The position numbers and the translations under genes were made by a program. A DNA stretch of 64,000 nt from Cyclobacteriaceae bacterium. GTDB lineage: Bacteria; Bacteroidota; Bacteroidia; Cytophagales; Cyclobacteriaceae. Positions 45,207 through 53,304 of this stretch are shown here, in pieces. The DNA lies in the NCBI GenBank assembly GCA_026129485.1, contig JAHCHY010000006.1, positions 1-64,000 of the forward strand. The letters are read 5' to 3'. Below the pieces are notes generated by a model. It worked only from the letters and a program-made list of their open reading frames with translations, had not been told where the DNA came from and searched no databases. How positions within the stretch are numbered: position 1 is the first letter of the stretch; each line of letters begins with the position of its first letter.

Positions 45207-45359
45207 ATGATTAACGTAGCATTTATACGACCCGACTTCGGGAATACCAAAGTGGCAGGCTCCTACCTTAAAAATTTTAACCTGGCATTAGTTAACTGGG
45301 AGCTGAACCGGAAGGAAGACCAGCAGAAAGGCAGGAAAAACCGTAAGGGTATTAAATAA
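45207..45359 (+). CDS. Small basic protein (50 aa)
   Basis: An ATG ORF of 50 residues (MINVAFIRPDFGNTKVAGSY... ending in a Lys/Arg-rich tail NRKEDQQKGRKNRKGIK). AGAGAAGG 5 bp upstream can serve as a ribosome-binding site, unusual in this phylum, and a strong terminator follows immediately after the stop. A longer reading from 45144 is open but less likely. Not recognised; the basic tail suggests nucleic acid binding. Isolated between glnN (divergent) and the DUF2807 gene (convergent). Confidence 0.5.
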   Translation: MINVAFIRPDFGNTKVAGSYLKNFNLALVNWELNRKEDQQKGRKNRKGIK

Positions 45360-45360
45360 A

Positions 45361-45388
45361 AAACCGGGCTTCTGAAGCCCGGTTTAAT
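45361..45388 (+). terminator. Rho-independent terminator
   Basis: AAACCGGGCTTC pairs with GAAGCCCGGTTT around a minimal loop; the tail is TTTAATTTT. On the opposite strand the stem is preceded by A-rich sequence that reads as a T-tract, so it may also serve the convergent DUF2807 gene that ends at 45404. Confidence 0.85.
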
Positions 45389-45403
45389 TTTGGCGCTGCC
45401 TGC

Positions 45404-46084
45404 TTAATAAGCCTTCTTCACAGAACCCCCGCTACTCGAATTTGTATTGGTTTTTTCGGGGCTGCCGCGATAGCGGATGCTTCCCCCGCTGCTGGCACGC
45501 GCAACCAGCTCTTTTGATACCGAGATTTTAGCGCTTCCGGCACTGCTGGCGCTGGCCCTTACAGTTTCGCTCTCCAGCGCATACGCATCTACTTCACCTG
45601 CGGTGCTCACATCTACATCCAGGCTTTTGGCCTTACCTTCCAGCATCACATCGCCTGCGCTGGATGCCTCGGCCGTAACCGAACCGGCATCAATCGAAAT
45701 TTCAACAGAGGCTGCACTGGATGTACTGATATCCAGGCTGCCGGCTTTAATAGTTCCCTCGGAAAAAATATTAGCCGCTGAGCTGGCGTGAATTTTACTT
45801 AAGGTAACGTAGGTTACGTACACCTTCACATTCCTGTTTTTGTAACGGCCATCGCGCATGTGAATACGCAAATAGCTACCGGAAACCTCGGTTAGCACAT
45901 TGGAGGCATCGGTACCGGTAACCTCCACCCGTACAGATTCCTTATCGCCTTTTTTCAGGTAAACATCAATCGCTTCTCCTGCTTTTACACCGCTAAACGA
46001 ACCAACCGATCGCACATCGCTTTGCTGGGCCCAGGCGATCATTCCAAACAGGAATACAACTGAAGTTACAAGGAGCTTTCTCAT
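45404..46084 (-). CDS. Head-GIN domain (DUF2807) secreted protein
   Basis: A 226-residue protein from MRKLLVTSVVFLFG, with a signal peptide to about residue 20. The rest is a right-handed beta-helix-like DUF2807 domain: FSGVKAGEAIDVYLKKGD at the start, then Ser/Ala-rich repeats with the pattern (A/S)SSAGxV..(S/A)(S/A)xAGS, ending in SSSGGSVKKAY. Such proteins are found on Bacteroidota envelopes as auto-transporter-like adhesive folds of unknown role. The ATG 11 codons upstream would put polar residues before the signal and is rejected. Confidence 0.83.
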   Translation of the reverse strand: MRKLLVTSVVFLFGMIAWAQQSDVRSVGSFSGVKAGEAIDVYLKKGDKESVRVEVTGTDASNVLTEVSGSYLRIHMRDGRYKNRNVKVYVTYVTLSKIHASSAANIFSEGTIKAGSLDISTSSAASVEISIDAGSVTAEASSAGDVMLEGKAKSLDVDVSTAGEVDAYALESETVRASASSAGSAKISVSKELVARASSGGSIRYRGSPEKTNTNSSSGGSVKKAY

Positions 46085-46215
46085 TTTAATTGCATTTAAC
46101 CCATAGACCACCGGCATATAAATAGGTTGCGTGGTAATTGCCGGGGCCGTTCATTTTTTTAGGACTGGTGTAAGAAATAATCAATTTTTACCCTAAATTT
46201 CGATTACTGACAGCA

Positions 46216-46223
46216 TACTTTTG
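46216..46223 (+). promoter_or_regulatory. -7 promoter box of the TerB-like gene
   Basis: TACTTTTG matches TAnnTTTG exactly, 20 bp before the start codon at 46244. Confidence 0.55.
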
Positions 46224-46243
46224 CACAAAACTAAAAACTCGTC

Positions 46244-46636
46244 ATGATTAAAGAACAATTGAATGTGCTAATTAACCTGGCCGCAAGTGATCGCTCTGTG
46301 GGTGAAAAGGAAGCCAAAGTAATCCATATGATTGGTAAGGCTAACGGCCTGTCTAAAGACGAAGTGGAGAATATGATGAAAAGCCCTCAGCCGATTGGTG
46401 ATTTAAGCAGTTTCTCTGAAGACCAGAAATTTGAAAACCTGTATCACCTGATTCAGCTTATGAAAAGTGATGGCCAGGTATTTAAAAGCGAAATTCACTT
46501 TTGCGAGCAGATTGCAGAAAAGCTGGGCTACAAAAAAGGCGTGGTAGGAGAATTATCAAGCCGCATTTACTCAGACCCAACCATTACTGCCGACAGAAAG
46601 CTGCTCTTTGAACGAGCACACAAATTTTTGAAGTAA
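46244..46636 (+). CDS. TerB-like helical protein
   Basis: A 130-residue all-helical cytoplasmic protein resembling the TerB/DjlA-N fold: LINLAASDRSVGEKEAKVIHMIGKANGLS (about 11-40) and LIQLMKSDGQVFKSEIHFCEQIAEKLGY (about 69-96) are the paired acidic, metal-binding helices (D..V...E) seen in the family. Many members are not involved in tellurite resistance. No ter genes are nearby. Single gene ending at a shared hairpin with the convergent amidohydrolase. Confidence 0.7.
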   Translation: MIKEQLNVLINLAASDRSVGEKEAKVIHMIGKANGLSKDEVENMMKSPQPIGDLSSFSEDQKFENLYHLIQLMKSDGQVFKSEIHFCEQIAEKLGYKKGVVGELSSRIYSDPTITADRKLLFERAHKFLK

Positions 46637-46653
46637 TAAGGTTCGACCAAGGT

Positions 46654-46685
46654 AAGGGCCTGGGGAACCGGGCCTTATTTTTTCT
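46654..46685 (+). terminator. Terminator after the TerB-like gene
   Basis: AAGGGCCTGG-GGAA-CCGGGCCTT forms a stem with one bulged G, followed by ATTTTTTCT. It overlaps the last codons of the convergent amidohydrolase (stop at 46675). Confidence 0.65.
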
Positions 46686-48387
46686 CATATAAAACTTTCC
46701 CGCCCAGTATAGTCATGCTTACTTCCGTGGAAAGGATCTCGTTATCCGGAACAGTCATCAAATCTTTACTGAAGACCACAAAATCGGCCAGCTTTCCCGG
46801 CCGGATGGAGCCTTTGATATTTTCTTCGAAAGCGCCATAGGCTGCATCAAGCGTATAGGATTGTAAAGCTTGTTCGCGAGTCATTTTTTCTTCCGGCTCA
46901 TAGCCTCCTGCGGGTTCGCCTTTCAAAGTCTGGCGAGTTACCGAAGCAAAAAAAGATGCAACCGGGTTGATCGGTTCAACCGGAACATCGGTACCATTTA
47001 CGATTACCGCCCCCGACTTCAATAACGATTGCCACATATAAGCGCCTTCTTTGATCCGCTTCTCTCCTAATCTGTCGATAGCCCACGGCCTGTCTGATGA
47101 TAAGTGAATCGCCTGCATGGCAGGCAACACGCCCAATTTACCAAAGCGTGGAATATCATCGGGATGCAAATGCTGCGCATGCTCAATGCGGTAACGATGG
47201 TTAGCTGCCTTTCCGGGATTTTCGGAAAATGCCAGCTCGTACCGGTCAAGGATTTCTTTGTTAGCCCTGTCGCCAATGGCGTGCGAGCAAACCTGGAACC
47301 CATACTTTAGACCTTCGCGGGAAATCTTCAGAACCGTGTCCATCGATAAAGTGGCCATTCCGCTAAAGTCAGGCCTGTCGGAATAAGGTTCCAGCAACCA
47401 TGCTCCGCGTGAACCTAAAGCCCCATCGCAGTTTAGCTTTATTGCCCGAACGGTTAACCGGTTTGCCGCATCTATCTCCGGCCCTTTCTTAAACCATTCA
47501 TACAGTAACTCACTATCAAAACCCGTTAGCATTACATACAGGCGCGTATTCAATTTACCGGCTTCCTTAAACTTGCGGAACAATTCAATATTCTTACGCG
47601 ATACGCCTGCATCATGAAAGCTGGTAATGCCGTTTCGCAGACTGGCGGCAATAGCCAGCTCAAGCGCCTGCTCATCTGTTTCAGGCGTATTACCGGGAAT
47701 ATGCCGGGTAATTAAAGACTGTGCCCGCTCATTAAACAAGCCGGTAGGATTGCCGAGCTCGTCTAATAATATTTCTCCGCCTTCGCCCAAGTTGCGACCA
47801 AGCTTCTCTACCGAAAGCTGATTTACCCCGGCTATCTGCATGGCTTTGGCATTGGCAAACCCGGCATGTCCGCTTGCATGACTAAGGAATACAGGATTAG
47901 CAGGAGAAGCTTCGCTCAGAAGCTGGTGGGTCTGAAATCCTTTTACCTGTTTCTTCGGCTTGGTTGTCCATTTATCCTGATGCCAGCCCCGGCCTATTAT
48001 CCATTGGCCCGGCTGCGCTTTGGCTACTGCCGCTTTCACTTTTTCCACCATTTCCTCATAGCTGGTAATGTCCATCAGGTCGAGGTTAAGCTCGCTGTAA
48101 CCCAATCCCATAAAATGGCCATGCCCCTCAATAAATCCCGGTGTCATCGTTTTGCCGGCCAGGTCAATAATACGGGTCTGCTCACCCTCATATTTTGAAA
48201 GACCATCCAGGCTTCCGGCATACACGATCGTATCACCCACCACCGCAACAGCTTCTACCGTTGGGGTTCCGGGCTCAACCGTGTAAATGATTCCTCCTTT
48301 GATAACCAGGTCGGCCGGGGTTTTCTTTTCGGAACATTGTGTAAGTCCAAAAGCCAGCAGCAATACAAGGCGTAAGATTCGATTCAT
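46675..48387 (-). CDS. YtcJ-type amidohydrolase lipoprotein
   Basis: A 570-residue metal-dependent hydrolase of the amidohydrolase 3 family. A lipoprotein signal (LLLAFGLTQC, Cys at 19) places it in the periplasm. GFIEGHGHFMGLG (about 88-100) carries the HxH metal pair; the middle has ...QVCSHAIGDRANKEILD and YRIEHAQHLHPDDI (metal His, about 365-405), and NGTDVPVEPINP (about 465-476) the catalytic Asp. Family members hydrolyse amides, carbamates or formylated compounds; substrate unknown. Confidence 0.88.
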   Translation of the reverse strand: MNRILRLVLLLAFGLTQCSEKKTPADLVIKGGIIYTVEPGTPTVEAVAVVGDTIVYAGSLDGLSKYEGEQTRIIDLAGKTMTPGFIEGHGHFMGLGYSELNLDLMDITSYEEMVEKVKAAVAKAQPGQWIIGRGWHQDKWTTKPKKQVKGFQTHQLLSEASPANPVFLSHASGHAGFANAKAMQIAGVNQLSVEKLGRNLGEGGEILLDELGNPTGLFNERAQSLITRHIPGNTPETDEQALELAIAASLRNGITSFHDAGVSRKNIELFRKFKEAGKLNTRLYVMLTGFDSELLYEWFKKGPEIDAANRLTVRAIKLNCDGALGSRGAWLLEPYSDRPDFSGMATLSMDTVLKISREGLKYGFQVCSHAIGDRANKEILDRYELAFSENPGKAANHRYRIEHAQHLHPDDIPRFGKLGVLPAMQAIHLSSDRPWAIDRLGEKRIKEGAYMWQSLLKSGAVIVNGTDVPVEPINPVASFFASVTRQTLKGEPAGGYEPEEKMTREQALQSYTLDAAYGAFEENIKGSIRPGKLADFVVFSKDLMTVPDNEILSTEVSMTILGGKVLYEKK

Positions 48388-48492
48388 ACCGTAAACAATG
48401 ATTTATTAAAAGTACAATTCAATTCCGGAAGACCGATGAAACAGTTTTACGAATGGTTGAAATTTAGTTCTTTATTTATCTTCGCAGCGTAA

Positions 48493-50325
48493 ATGCGCGA
48501 CCGGTTACGTTTCTTTGGTTTCCTGGCCTTATTCTGGATGAGCTTCTTTACCCTGGGCCGAATTCTTTTCCTGTTATACCTGCTGCCGCAAACCCATACA
48601 CTTACCTTCTACGAAATAGCCATGCCCCTCTTGCTGGGCCTTCGCATGGATGCTGCCATGACGGGTTATTGGTTGTTGCTTCCCGGGTTGTTGTTTGCTG
48701 CCTCCGCTTTTACATCCAACCGGTTCACTTTTTATTCGGTTGGCATCGTTACAGCCACACTCCTGCTGATCTCTGCTGTACTGGTAGTGGCTGATGTTGA
48801 GCTCTACAAGCACTGGGGCTTTCGCATTAACTCTACCCCGCTCATGTATATGGAAAGCGAGGCCGCCAGCAGTGTAAATCCAAATGTGCTGGTTATCCTG
48901 ATTTTAATATTCGTAACATTACTGGGTACGTTCCTGTTCATCTATGCACGCTGGCTGGGGCCGCGGCTGCTGGCATTAACCCCCATCGGAAAAAAACGTG
49001 CGCTAACCTGGCTGCTGATCACTGTTGCTTTAATCATTCCAATCCGGAGCAGCTTTTCGGTCGCTCCTTTAAATACAGGTGTGGTTTACTTTCACAAAAA
49101 GAAATCATTTCCTAATCATGCGGGCATTAACCCGGTCTGGAATTTTTTCAGAAGTGTTTCGCGGAGCAAGAATTTTAAATATCCTCATAACCTTTATAAG
49201 CCGGAGACCCTCGTTCCTGATTTTGAAAGATTGATGCATACCTCCGGTAAAACCGAAATGCTGATCGACACCACAGTGCATAAGCCCAATGTGCTGCTAA
49301 TCATACTGGAAGGCTTTACTTCGAAAATAGTTGAACCGCTTGGCGGGCTCTCCAACATTACTCCCCGGCTTAACGCATTGGTAAGCGAAGGCATTCTGTT
49401 TGAAAACTTTTACGCCAGCGGAGACCGTACCGATAAGGGAATTGTATCCATACTGAGCGCTTATCCGGCTCAGCCCAAAACATCCATCATCAAGTTTCCT
49501 GACAAAACACAAAAGCTCTCTTTTCTGTCCAGGGAGCTGGAACAAAACGGATACCACACTTCATTCATCTACGGAGGGGATATTGGCTTTGCCAACATGG
49601 AATCGTATGTAACCCTGGCCGGCTTTTCCGCGATTACAGAAGAAGGTGATTTTGACAACGACCTGGATGATTCCAAATGGGGTGTTGCCGATCATTACGT
49701 ATTTGACCGGATGCTGGATAAATTGGATTCTGCAAATGCTCCTTTCTTTAAAGTGATGCTGAGCCTGAGCAGCCATGAGCCTTTTGAAGTTCCGATGGAA
49801 ACGGTAATTGAAGGAGAAGATGAAGGATCGTTGTACCTGAACTCCTGCTACTATACCGATAAAAGCCTGGGTGAATTTATCCGGCAGGCAAAGCAAAAAA
49901 CCTGGTGGAAGAATACGCTGGTAATAATTACGGCCGATCACGGTCATCGTTTTCCCGACCCCAAAGAATTAAAAGACAAAGACCGGTTTAAAATCCCGAT
50001 GCTGTGGCTGGGCGGTGTAATTACAAAGCCCGGAACCCGCATCAGCACGTTTGCGGCACAACCGGATATTGCCCATACGCTTCTTGGCCAGCTACAAATA
50101 ACACCAGCAACCGGTTTTTCCTTCAGCCGGAACATACTGGCCGAGCATGTGAATCCGTTTGCCGTGTATATATTTAACAATGGATACGGGTATGTGAGTG
50201 AAAATCATCAAAGCATTTATGATTTCGATCTCCGGCACTACCTGAAAGATAAAGGCAATAAAAACGAATTGCTGTGGGGACAGGCCTACGTGCAAACCTT
50301 GTTTAATGATTACAACCGGAAATAG
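48493..50325 (+). CDS. LtaS-like sulfatase-fold phosphotransferase
   Basis: A 610-residue membrane enzyme: five hydrophobic segments in the first 200 residues, then a sulfatase/alkaline-phosphatase-fold domain (about 258-590). VLLIILEGF holds the metal Glu near 268, the nucleophile Thr lies in SGDRTDKG near 313, and DHGHRFPD near 480 binds metal. This is the architecture of lipoteichoic acid synthase and phosphoglycerol transferases (OpgB/MdoB). Since the organism is Gram-negative, it probably transfers phosphoglycerol or phosphoethanolamine to an envelope glycan or lipid. A possible promoter (TTG at 48457, TATCTTCG at 48477-48484) precedes it. Confidence 0.87.
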   Translation: MRDRLRFFGFLALFWMSFFTLGRILFLLYLLPQTHTLTFYEIAMPLLLGLRMDAAMTGYWLLLPGLLFAASAFTSNRFTFYSVGIVTATLLLISAVLVVADVELYKHWGFRINSTPLMYMESEAASSVNPNVLVILILIFVTLLGTFLFIYARWLGPRLLALTPIGKKRALTWLLITVALIIPIRSSFSVAPLNTGVVYFHKKKSFPNHAGINPVWNFFRSVSRSKNFKYPHNLYKPETLVPDFERLMHTSGKTEMLIDTTVHKPNVLLIILEGFTSKIVEPLGGLSNITPRLNALVSEGILFENFYASGDRTDKGIVSILSAYPAQPKTSIIKFPDKTQKLSFLSRELEQNGYHTSFIYGGDIGFANMESYVTLAGFSAITEEGDFDNDLDDSKWGVADHYVFDRMLDKLDSANAPFFKVMLSLSSHEPFEVPMETVIEGEDEGSLYLNSCYYTDKSLGEFIRQAKQKTWWKNTLVIITADHGHRFPDPKELKDKDRFKIPMLWLGGVITKPGTRISTFAAQPDIAHTLLGQLQITPATGFSFSRNILAEHVNPFAVYIFNNGYGYVSENHQSIYDFDLRHYLKDKGNKNELLWGQAYVQTLFNDYNRK

Positions 50326-50365
50326 TGTGAAATGACCATAAACAGAACCCGGCTAACCAGCATGA

Positions 50366-50384
50366 TTCCCGATAGCTATCGGAA
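50366..50384. repeat. TTCCCGATAGCTATCGGAA palindrome
   Basis: Near-perfect palindrome (one missing C in the right arm) in the gap after the LtaS-like gene. I recall CCCGATAGCTATCGGG as a palindrome scattered through Bacteroidota genomes; only this copy was noticed here. Confidence 0.45.
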
Positions 50385-50425
50385 GTATATGCGAATTACC
50401 TGTAACCACTAAAAATTATCAGCAC

Positions 50426-51112
50426 ATGAAAAGATTTTTATTTATAGGCATATTAAGCCTCACAACGCTGGCAGCAGATGCGCAGGATGTAGGGCTATCG
50501 TTTTCTTACTTCATTCCGAGAAATGGTTATTTCTCCACACCCATAAGCCCGTTTTCGTTTCGGGGCGTAGGTGTAAACCTGAACAAGTTCATAGCGCTGG
50601 AAACTGGTTTTTCACTATACCGTATGTCGGGTATGAATATGCTTGATCTTCCATTTAGCACGAAAGACCCGTTGCTTGGCCCAAACTTCACGCTCTTTGT
50701 GCCGGCTGAGCTGGTGCTGGAATTTAAAGGCAAGCAAGCTGAGTTCGATATTAAAGGCGGTGGCTTTTTCTTTTACGGGTTCGACCAGAAGCTGAACCTT
50801 GGCAACTTTGACCGGGCTATTAGGCAACATGAACAATGGGATGTAGCCAACTCCGATTTAAGCTTTAAGAACAATCCCGGTTTCGGGTATCATGCAGGTG
50901 TTGAATTTACTTTTCCGGTAACCCGTCAATTCTCCCTTTCGTTCGAAATCAATTACTTAGTGGGTACAGCTAAATTTCCGCTTAACGGATCTTACACAGG
51001 CGGAACTGTATTAAACGGATTTGAAACGGTTAACGTGGATTACAAAGACGCGAAAGTGGATTTTACCGGGCTGGAGTTTTCAATCGGGGTTATTTTCGGA
51101 TCGGGCAGGTAA
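50426..51112 (+). CDS. Secreted outer-membrane beta-barrel-like protein
   Basis: A 228-residue protein with a signal peptide (MKRFLFIGILSLTTLAADAQ). The rest alternates polar and hydrophobic/aromatic residues in strands typical of small 8-12-strand outer-membrane barrels (FSFRGVGVNLNKFIALETGFSLY, FSLSFEINYLVG), ending with FTGLEFSIGVIFGSGR. No named family recognised. Its last 33 bp overlap the 3' end of the convergent CapA gene. Confidence 0.65.
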   Translation: MKRFLFIGILSLTTLAADAQDVGLSFSYFIPRNGYFSTPISPFSFRGVGVNLNKFIALETGFSLYRMSGMNMLDLPFSTKDPLLGPNFTLFVPAELVLEFKGKQAEFDIKGGGFFFYGFDQKLNLGNFDRAIRQHEQWDVANSDLSFKNNPGFGYHAGVEFTFPVTRQFSLSFEINYLVGTAKFPLNGSYTGGTVLNGFETVNVDYKDAKVDFTGLEFSIGVIFGSGR

Positions 51113-52444
51113 ATTGCTTATGCAACAGACCCGCTTTGCCAGCCGGGCATTTTTAAAGCCGGGCCGGGAACGAATTTCCTGCAAAGCCTGCAAGGCTATT
51201 TCAAGCTCGTAGAATAGCCCGGCATACCACGTAAAGCTGCCCGGATCGTGTTCAACTTTATCCAACCCATAGAAACCAAGCAAGCTATCATGCCTTATCA
51301 GCGAATCTGTTTCAGTAAAAACGCCAAGGCGCACCGCGTACACAATAGAATCAACTTCATGCTGAATCTTTCGCTCCGCCACATTCACGTTATGCTTTGT
51401 TAATAACGCCCTGGAATCCTTCACAAATAAGCTCATGGCATCGCGGGCGGTTTTCTCTTTTACAAATACGGTGTCGTTTTCAAAATACCGGAGCGGACGC
51501 ATCACAAATTCAGTTGATTTTTGCACCCACGTCAATTCATATTCGGCCTGCGAAATTTTTGTAGTAACTATGGTGTCGGCTGCAATCTTTTGCAGGTCAA
51601 CCCACAGCATAGCCCCGCCATCGCGGTAACGCGGCCGCTGCCCCGAAACAAAATTACCGAGTGAATACACTACTAACCTGTCCTGCTCTTTGTTCCATTC
51701 CATTGGTTGTAGTACATGCGGATGCGCGCCTATCACCAGCTTAGCACCTTCGCGAAATAAAAGCTTGGCCAGCTTCTTTTGCGTTGCGTTAGGCAAGCTT
51801 TGGTATTCATCGCCCCAATGCATAAATACAATAATGGCATCTGTTTTTTGATTACGCGCTTTTGCCATATCAAGCTTGATCTGCACCGTATCAATCAGGT
51901 TTACAATGTTGGGTTTGGTTACCGGGATGCCATTGGTGCCATAGGTATAATTCAGCAACGAAAGCTTAAAGCCATTCTTTTCAATGATTAAAGGATATGT
52001 GTTTACTCGCTCCAAAGAATCCCTGAATGTGCCGGTATGCAGTACCCGCAATGAGTCGAGCACACGTATGGTTCGCTCCAATCCCTTGCGTCTTCTGTCC
52101 ACGCTGTGGTTGTTCGCTGTAACCAGCACATCAAACCCTGATCGTTTTAATTCAATAGCCAATGCATCGGGCGCGCTGAATTGCGGATATCCCTTATACG
52201 GTGCACCAGCCAATGTAAGCTCAAGGTTACCGATGGCTAAATCGGCTGATCGGATAATGGGCGCTATATATTCAAAGCAGGCTGCGTAATCGTACTGCTT
52301 CAATGCTGTATTGTAGGCAGCAGCAATATTGGAATCATGCTGCATGATATCGCCCGCAAACAATAATGAAAGGCGTGTAGTGTCTTGCGCAAACACACAG
52401 GCGGGAAATAACAAAACGGAAAGTGTCAGTCTGAGTTTATACAT
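51080..52444 (-). CDS. CapA family (PGA_cap) metallophosphatase-fold protein
   Basis: A 454-residue secreted protein with a signal peptide (MYKLRLTLSVLLFPACVFAQ). The PGA_cap domain (about 27-290) shows LLFAGDIMQHDSN (27-39), LAIGNLELTLAG (about 70-81), VTANNHSVDR (about 108-117) and VIGAHPHVLQPMEW (about 236-249), the calcineurin-like metal motifs of CapA. CapA proteins act in poly-gamma-glutamate or capsule metabolism, but in Bacteroidota the role is mostly unknown and no capB/capC is present. The C-terminal 40 residues overlap the convergent barrel gene and look poorly conserved (KRVCCISNLPARSENNPD). Confidence 0.82.
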   Translation of the reverse strand: MYKLRLTLSVLLFPACVFAQDTTRLSLLFAGDIMQHDSNIAAAYNTALKQYDYAACFEYIAPIIRSADLAIGNLELTLAGAPYKGYPQFSAPDALAIELKRSGFDVLVTANNHSVDRRRKGLERTIRVLDSLRVLHTGTFRDSLERVNTYPLIIEKNGFKLSLLNYTYGTNGIPVTKPNIVNLIDTVQIKLDMAKARNQKTDAIIVFMHWGDEYQSLPNATQKKLAKLLFREGAKLVIGAHPHVLQPMEWNKEQDRLVVYSLGNFVSGQRPRYRDGGAMLWVDLQKIAADTIVTTKISQAEYELTWVQKSTEFVMRPLRYFENDTVFVKEKTARDAMSLFVKDSRALLTKHNVNVAERKIQHEVDSIVYAVRLGVFTETDSLIRHDSLLGFYGLDKVEHDPGSFTWYAGLFYELEIALQALQEIRSRPGFKNARLAKRVCCISNLPARSENNPD

Positions 52445-53114
52445 GCGGGTAAGCGATCACTTTGTTTTCTGCAATTACAAAAATTCTATCGTCTTTTTTG
52501 GGTTTAATGCGGGCCGTTCCGGTAAACGAACCGAATGCCGGCAAAATGCCTTGTTGCTTTCCAAAGTAAAAGCAAGGTAATGTAACCGACTGCCGGCCTG
52601 TACCGCGTAATTGCACAGCCGGATGAATGTGCCCCGAAAGATTGTACATCCCTTCAGGAATATCTTCTAATGGCTCATGCGTAAGCAGGAAATTACCCAA
52701 CCGGTATTCACCTACATGCACCTGCAGGTTGTTGCGTTCATATTGCAATGCGCTAAGTATATCGTGGTTACCCAACACTAATTCAAACGAACAGCTCACA
52801 AAATGCCTGCGTACCTGGCCCAATACCTCCCACTCTTCATTATAATGACTGTGAAACAGGTCGCCCAAAAACAAGACCCGTTCGGGTTGGGTCGCTTGCA
52901 GGATCGAAATAAGGGTCTCGGTATTCTTATCATTTACCTGAGGCGGAACCGGGATACCCGACTTACGGAAATGATTGATCTTACCGAAGTGTAAGTCGGC
53001 CATCAGCACCATCTTCCTGCCTTTAAGCCACAGCGCTTTCTGGGGCATTAATTCTATTACCTCGTTCAAAATCTCAACTTCCATTTCCATGCGTTCAACA
53101 TTGCAAATTGTCAT
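52437..53114 (-). CDS. pdeM: Ligase-associated DNA damage response endonuclease PdeM
   Basis: A 225-residue calcineurin-fold phosphoesterase. Metal motifs: ADLHFGK (about 39-45), FLGDLFHS (about 80-87), LGNHDIL (about 113-119), LTHEPL and LSGHIHPAVQLRG (about 144-175). The order and spacing match the PdeM nuclease that is normally encoded beside an ATP-dependent DNA ligase, an Lhr-like helicase and an exonuclease. The helicase is 1.6 kb away on the same strand, but a phosphate permease gene separates them. The stop overlaps the CapA start by 8 bp. Confidence 0.88.
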   Translation of the reverse strand: MTICNVERMEMEVEILNEVIELMPQKALWLKGRKMVLMADLHFGKINHFRKSGIPVPPQVNDKNTETLISILQATQPERVLFLGDLFHSHYNEEWEVLGQVRRHFVSCSFELVLGNHDILSALQYERNNLQVHVGEYRLGNFLLTHEPLEDIPEGMYNLSGHIHPAVQLRGTGRQSVTLPCFYFGKQQGILPAFGSFTGTARIKPKKDDRIFVIAENKVIAYPHV

Positions 53115-53241
53115 AATTCAGTGTTCTAAAAAACGCTTTTTCAACCTTTAAGAAACTTTCTTATTAGCTGATAATCATGTGATTGTAAGCGCTCTTAAAA
53201 TTCATAAGAAATCATTGCTCCTATTCTTGTCCCAAAATTGG

Positions 53242-53285
53242 TAACATTGGCTTAACATTGTCCAACTGACAACCTGTTACCTTTA
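53242..53285 (+). promoter_or_regulatory. Pho-box-like direct repeat and promoter of the phosphate permease gene
   Basis: TAACATTG occurs at 53242-53249 and 53253-53260, an exact repeat with 11-bp period (GTAACA-N5-TTAACA). This resembles PhoB/PhoP-type sites. TTG at the end of the second copy (53258-53260) is followed after 17 nt by TACCTTTA (53278-53285), one base from TAnnTTTG, so the repeat occupies the -33 region. The start codon is at 53305. Confidence 0.55.
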
Positions 53286-53304
53286 CCCGCGCTTTGCATA
53301 ACCT

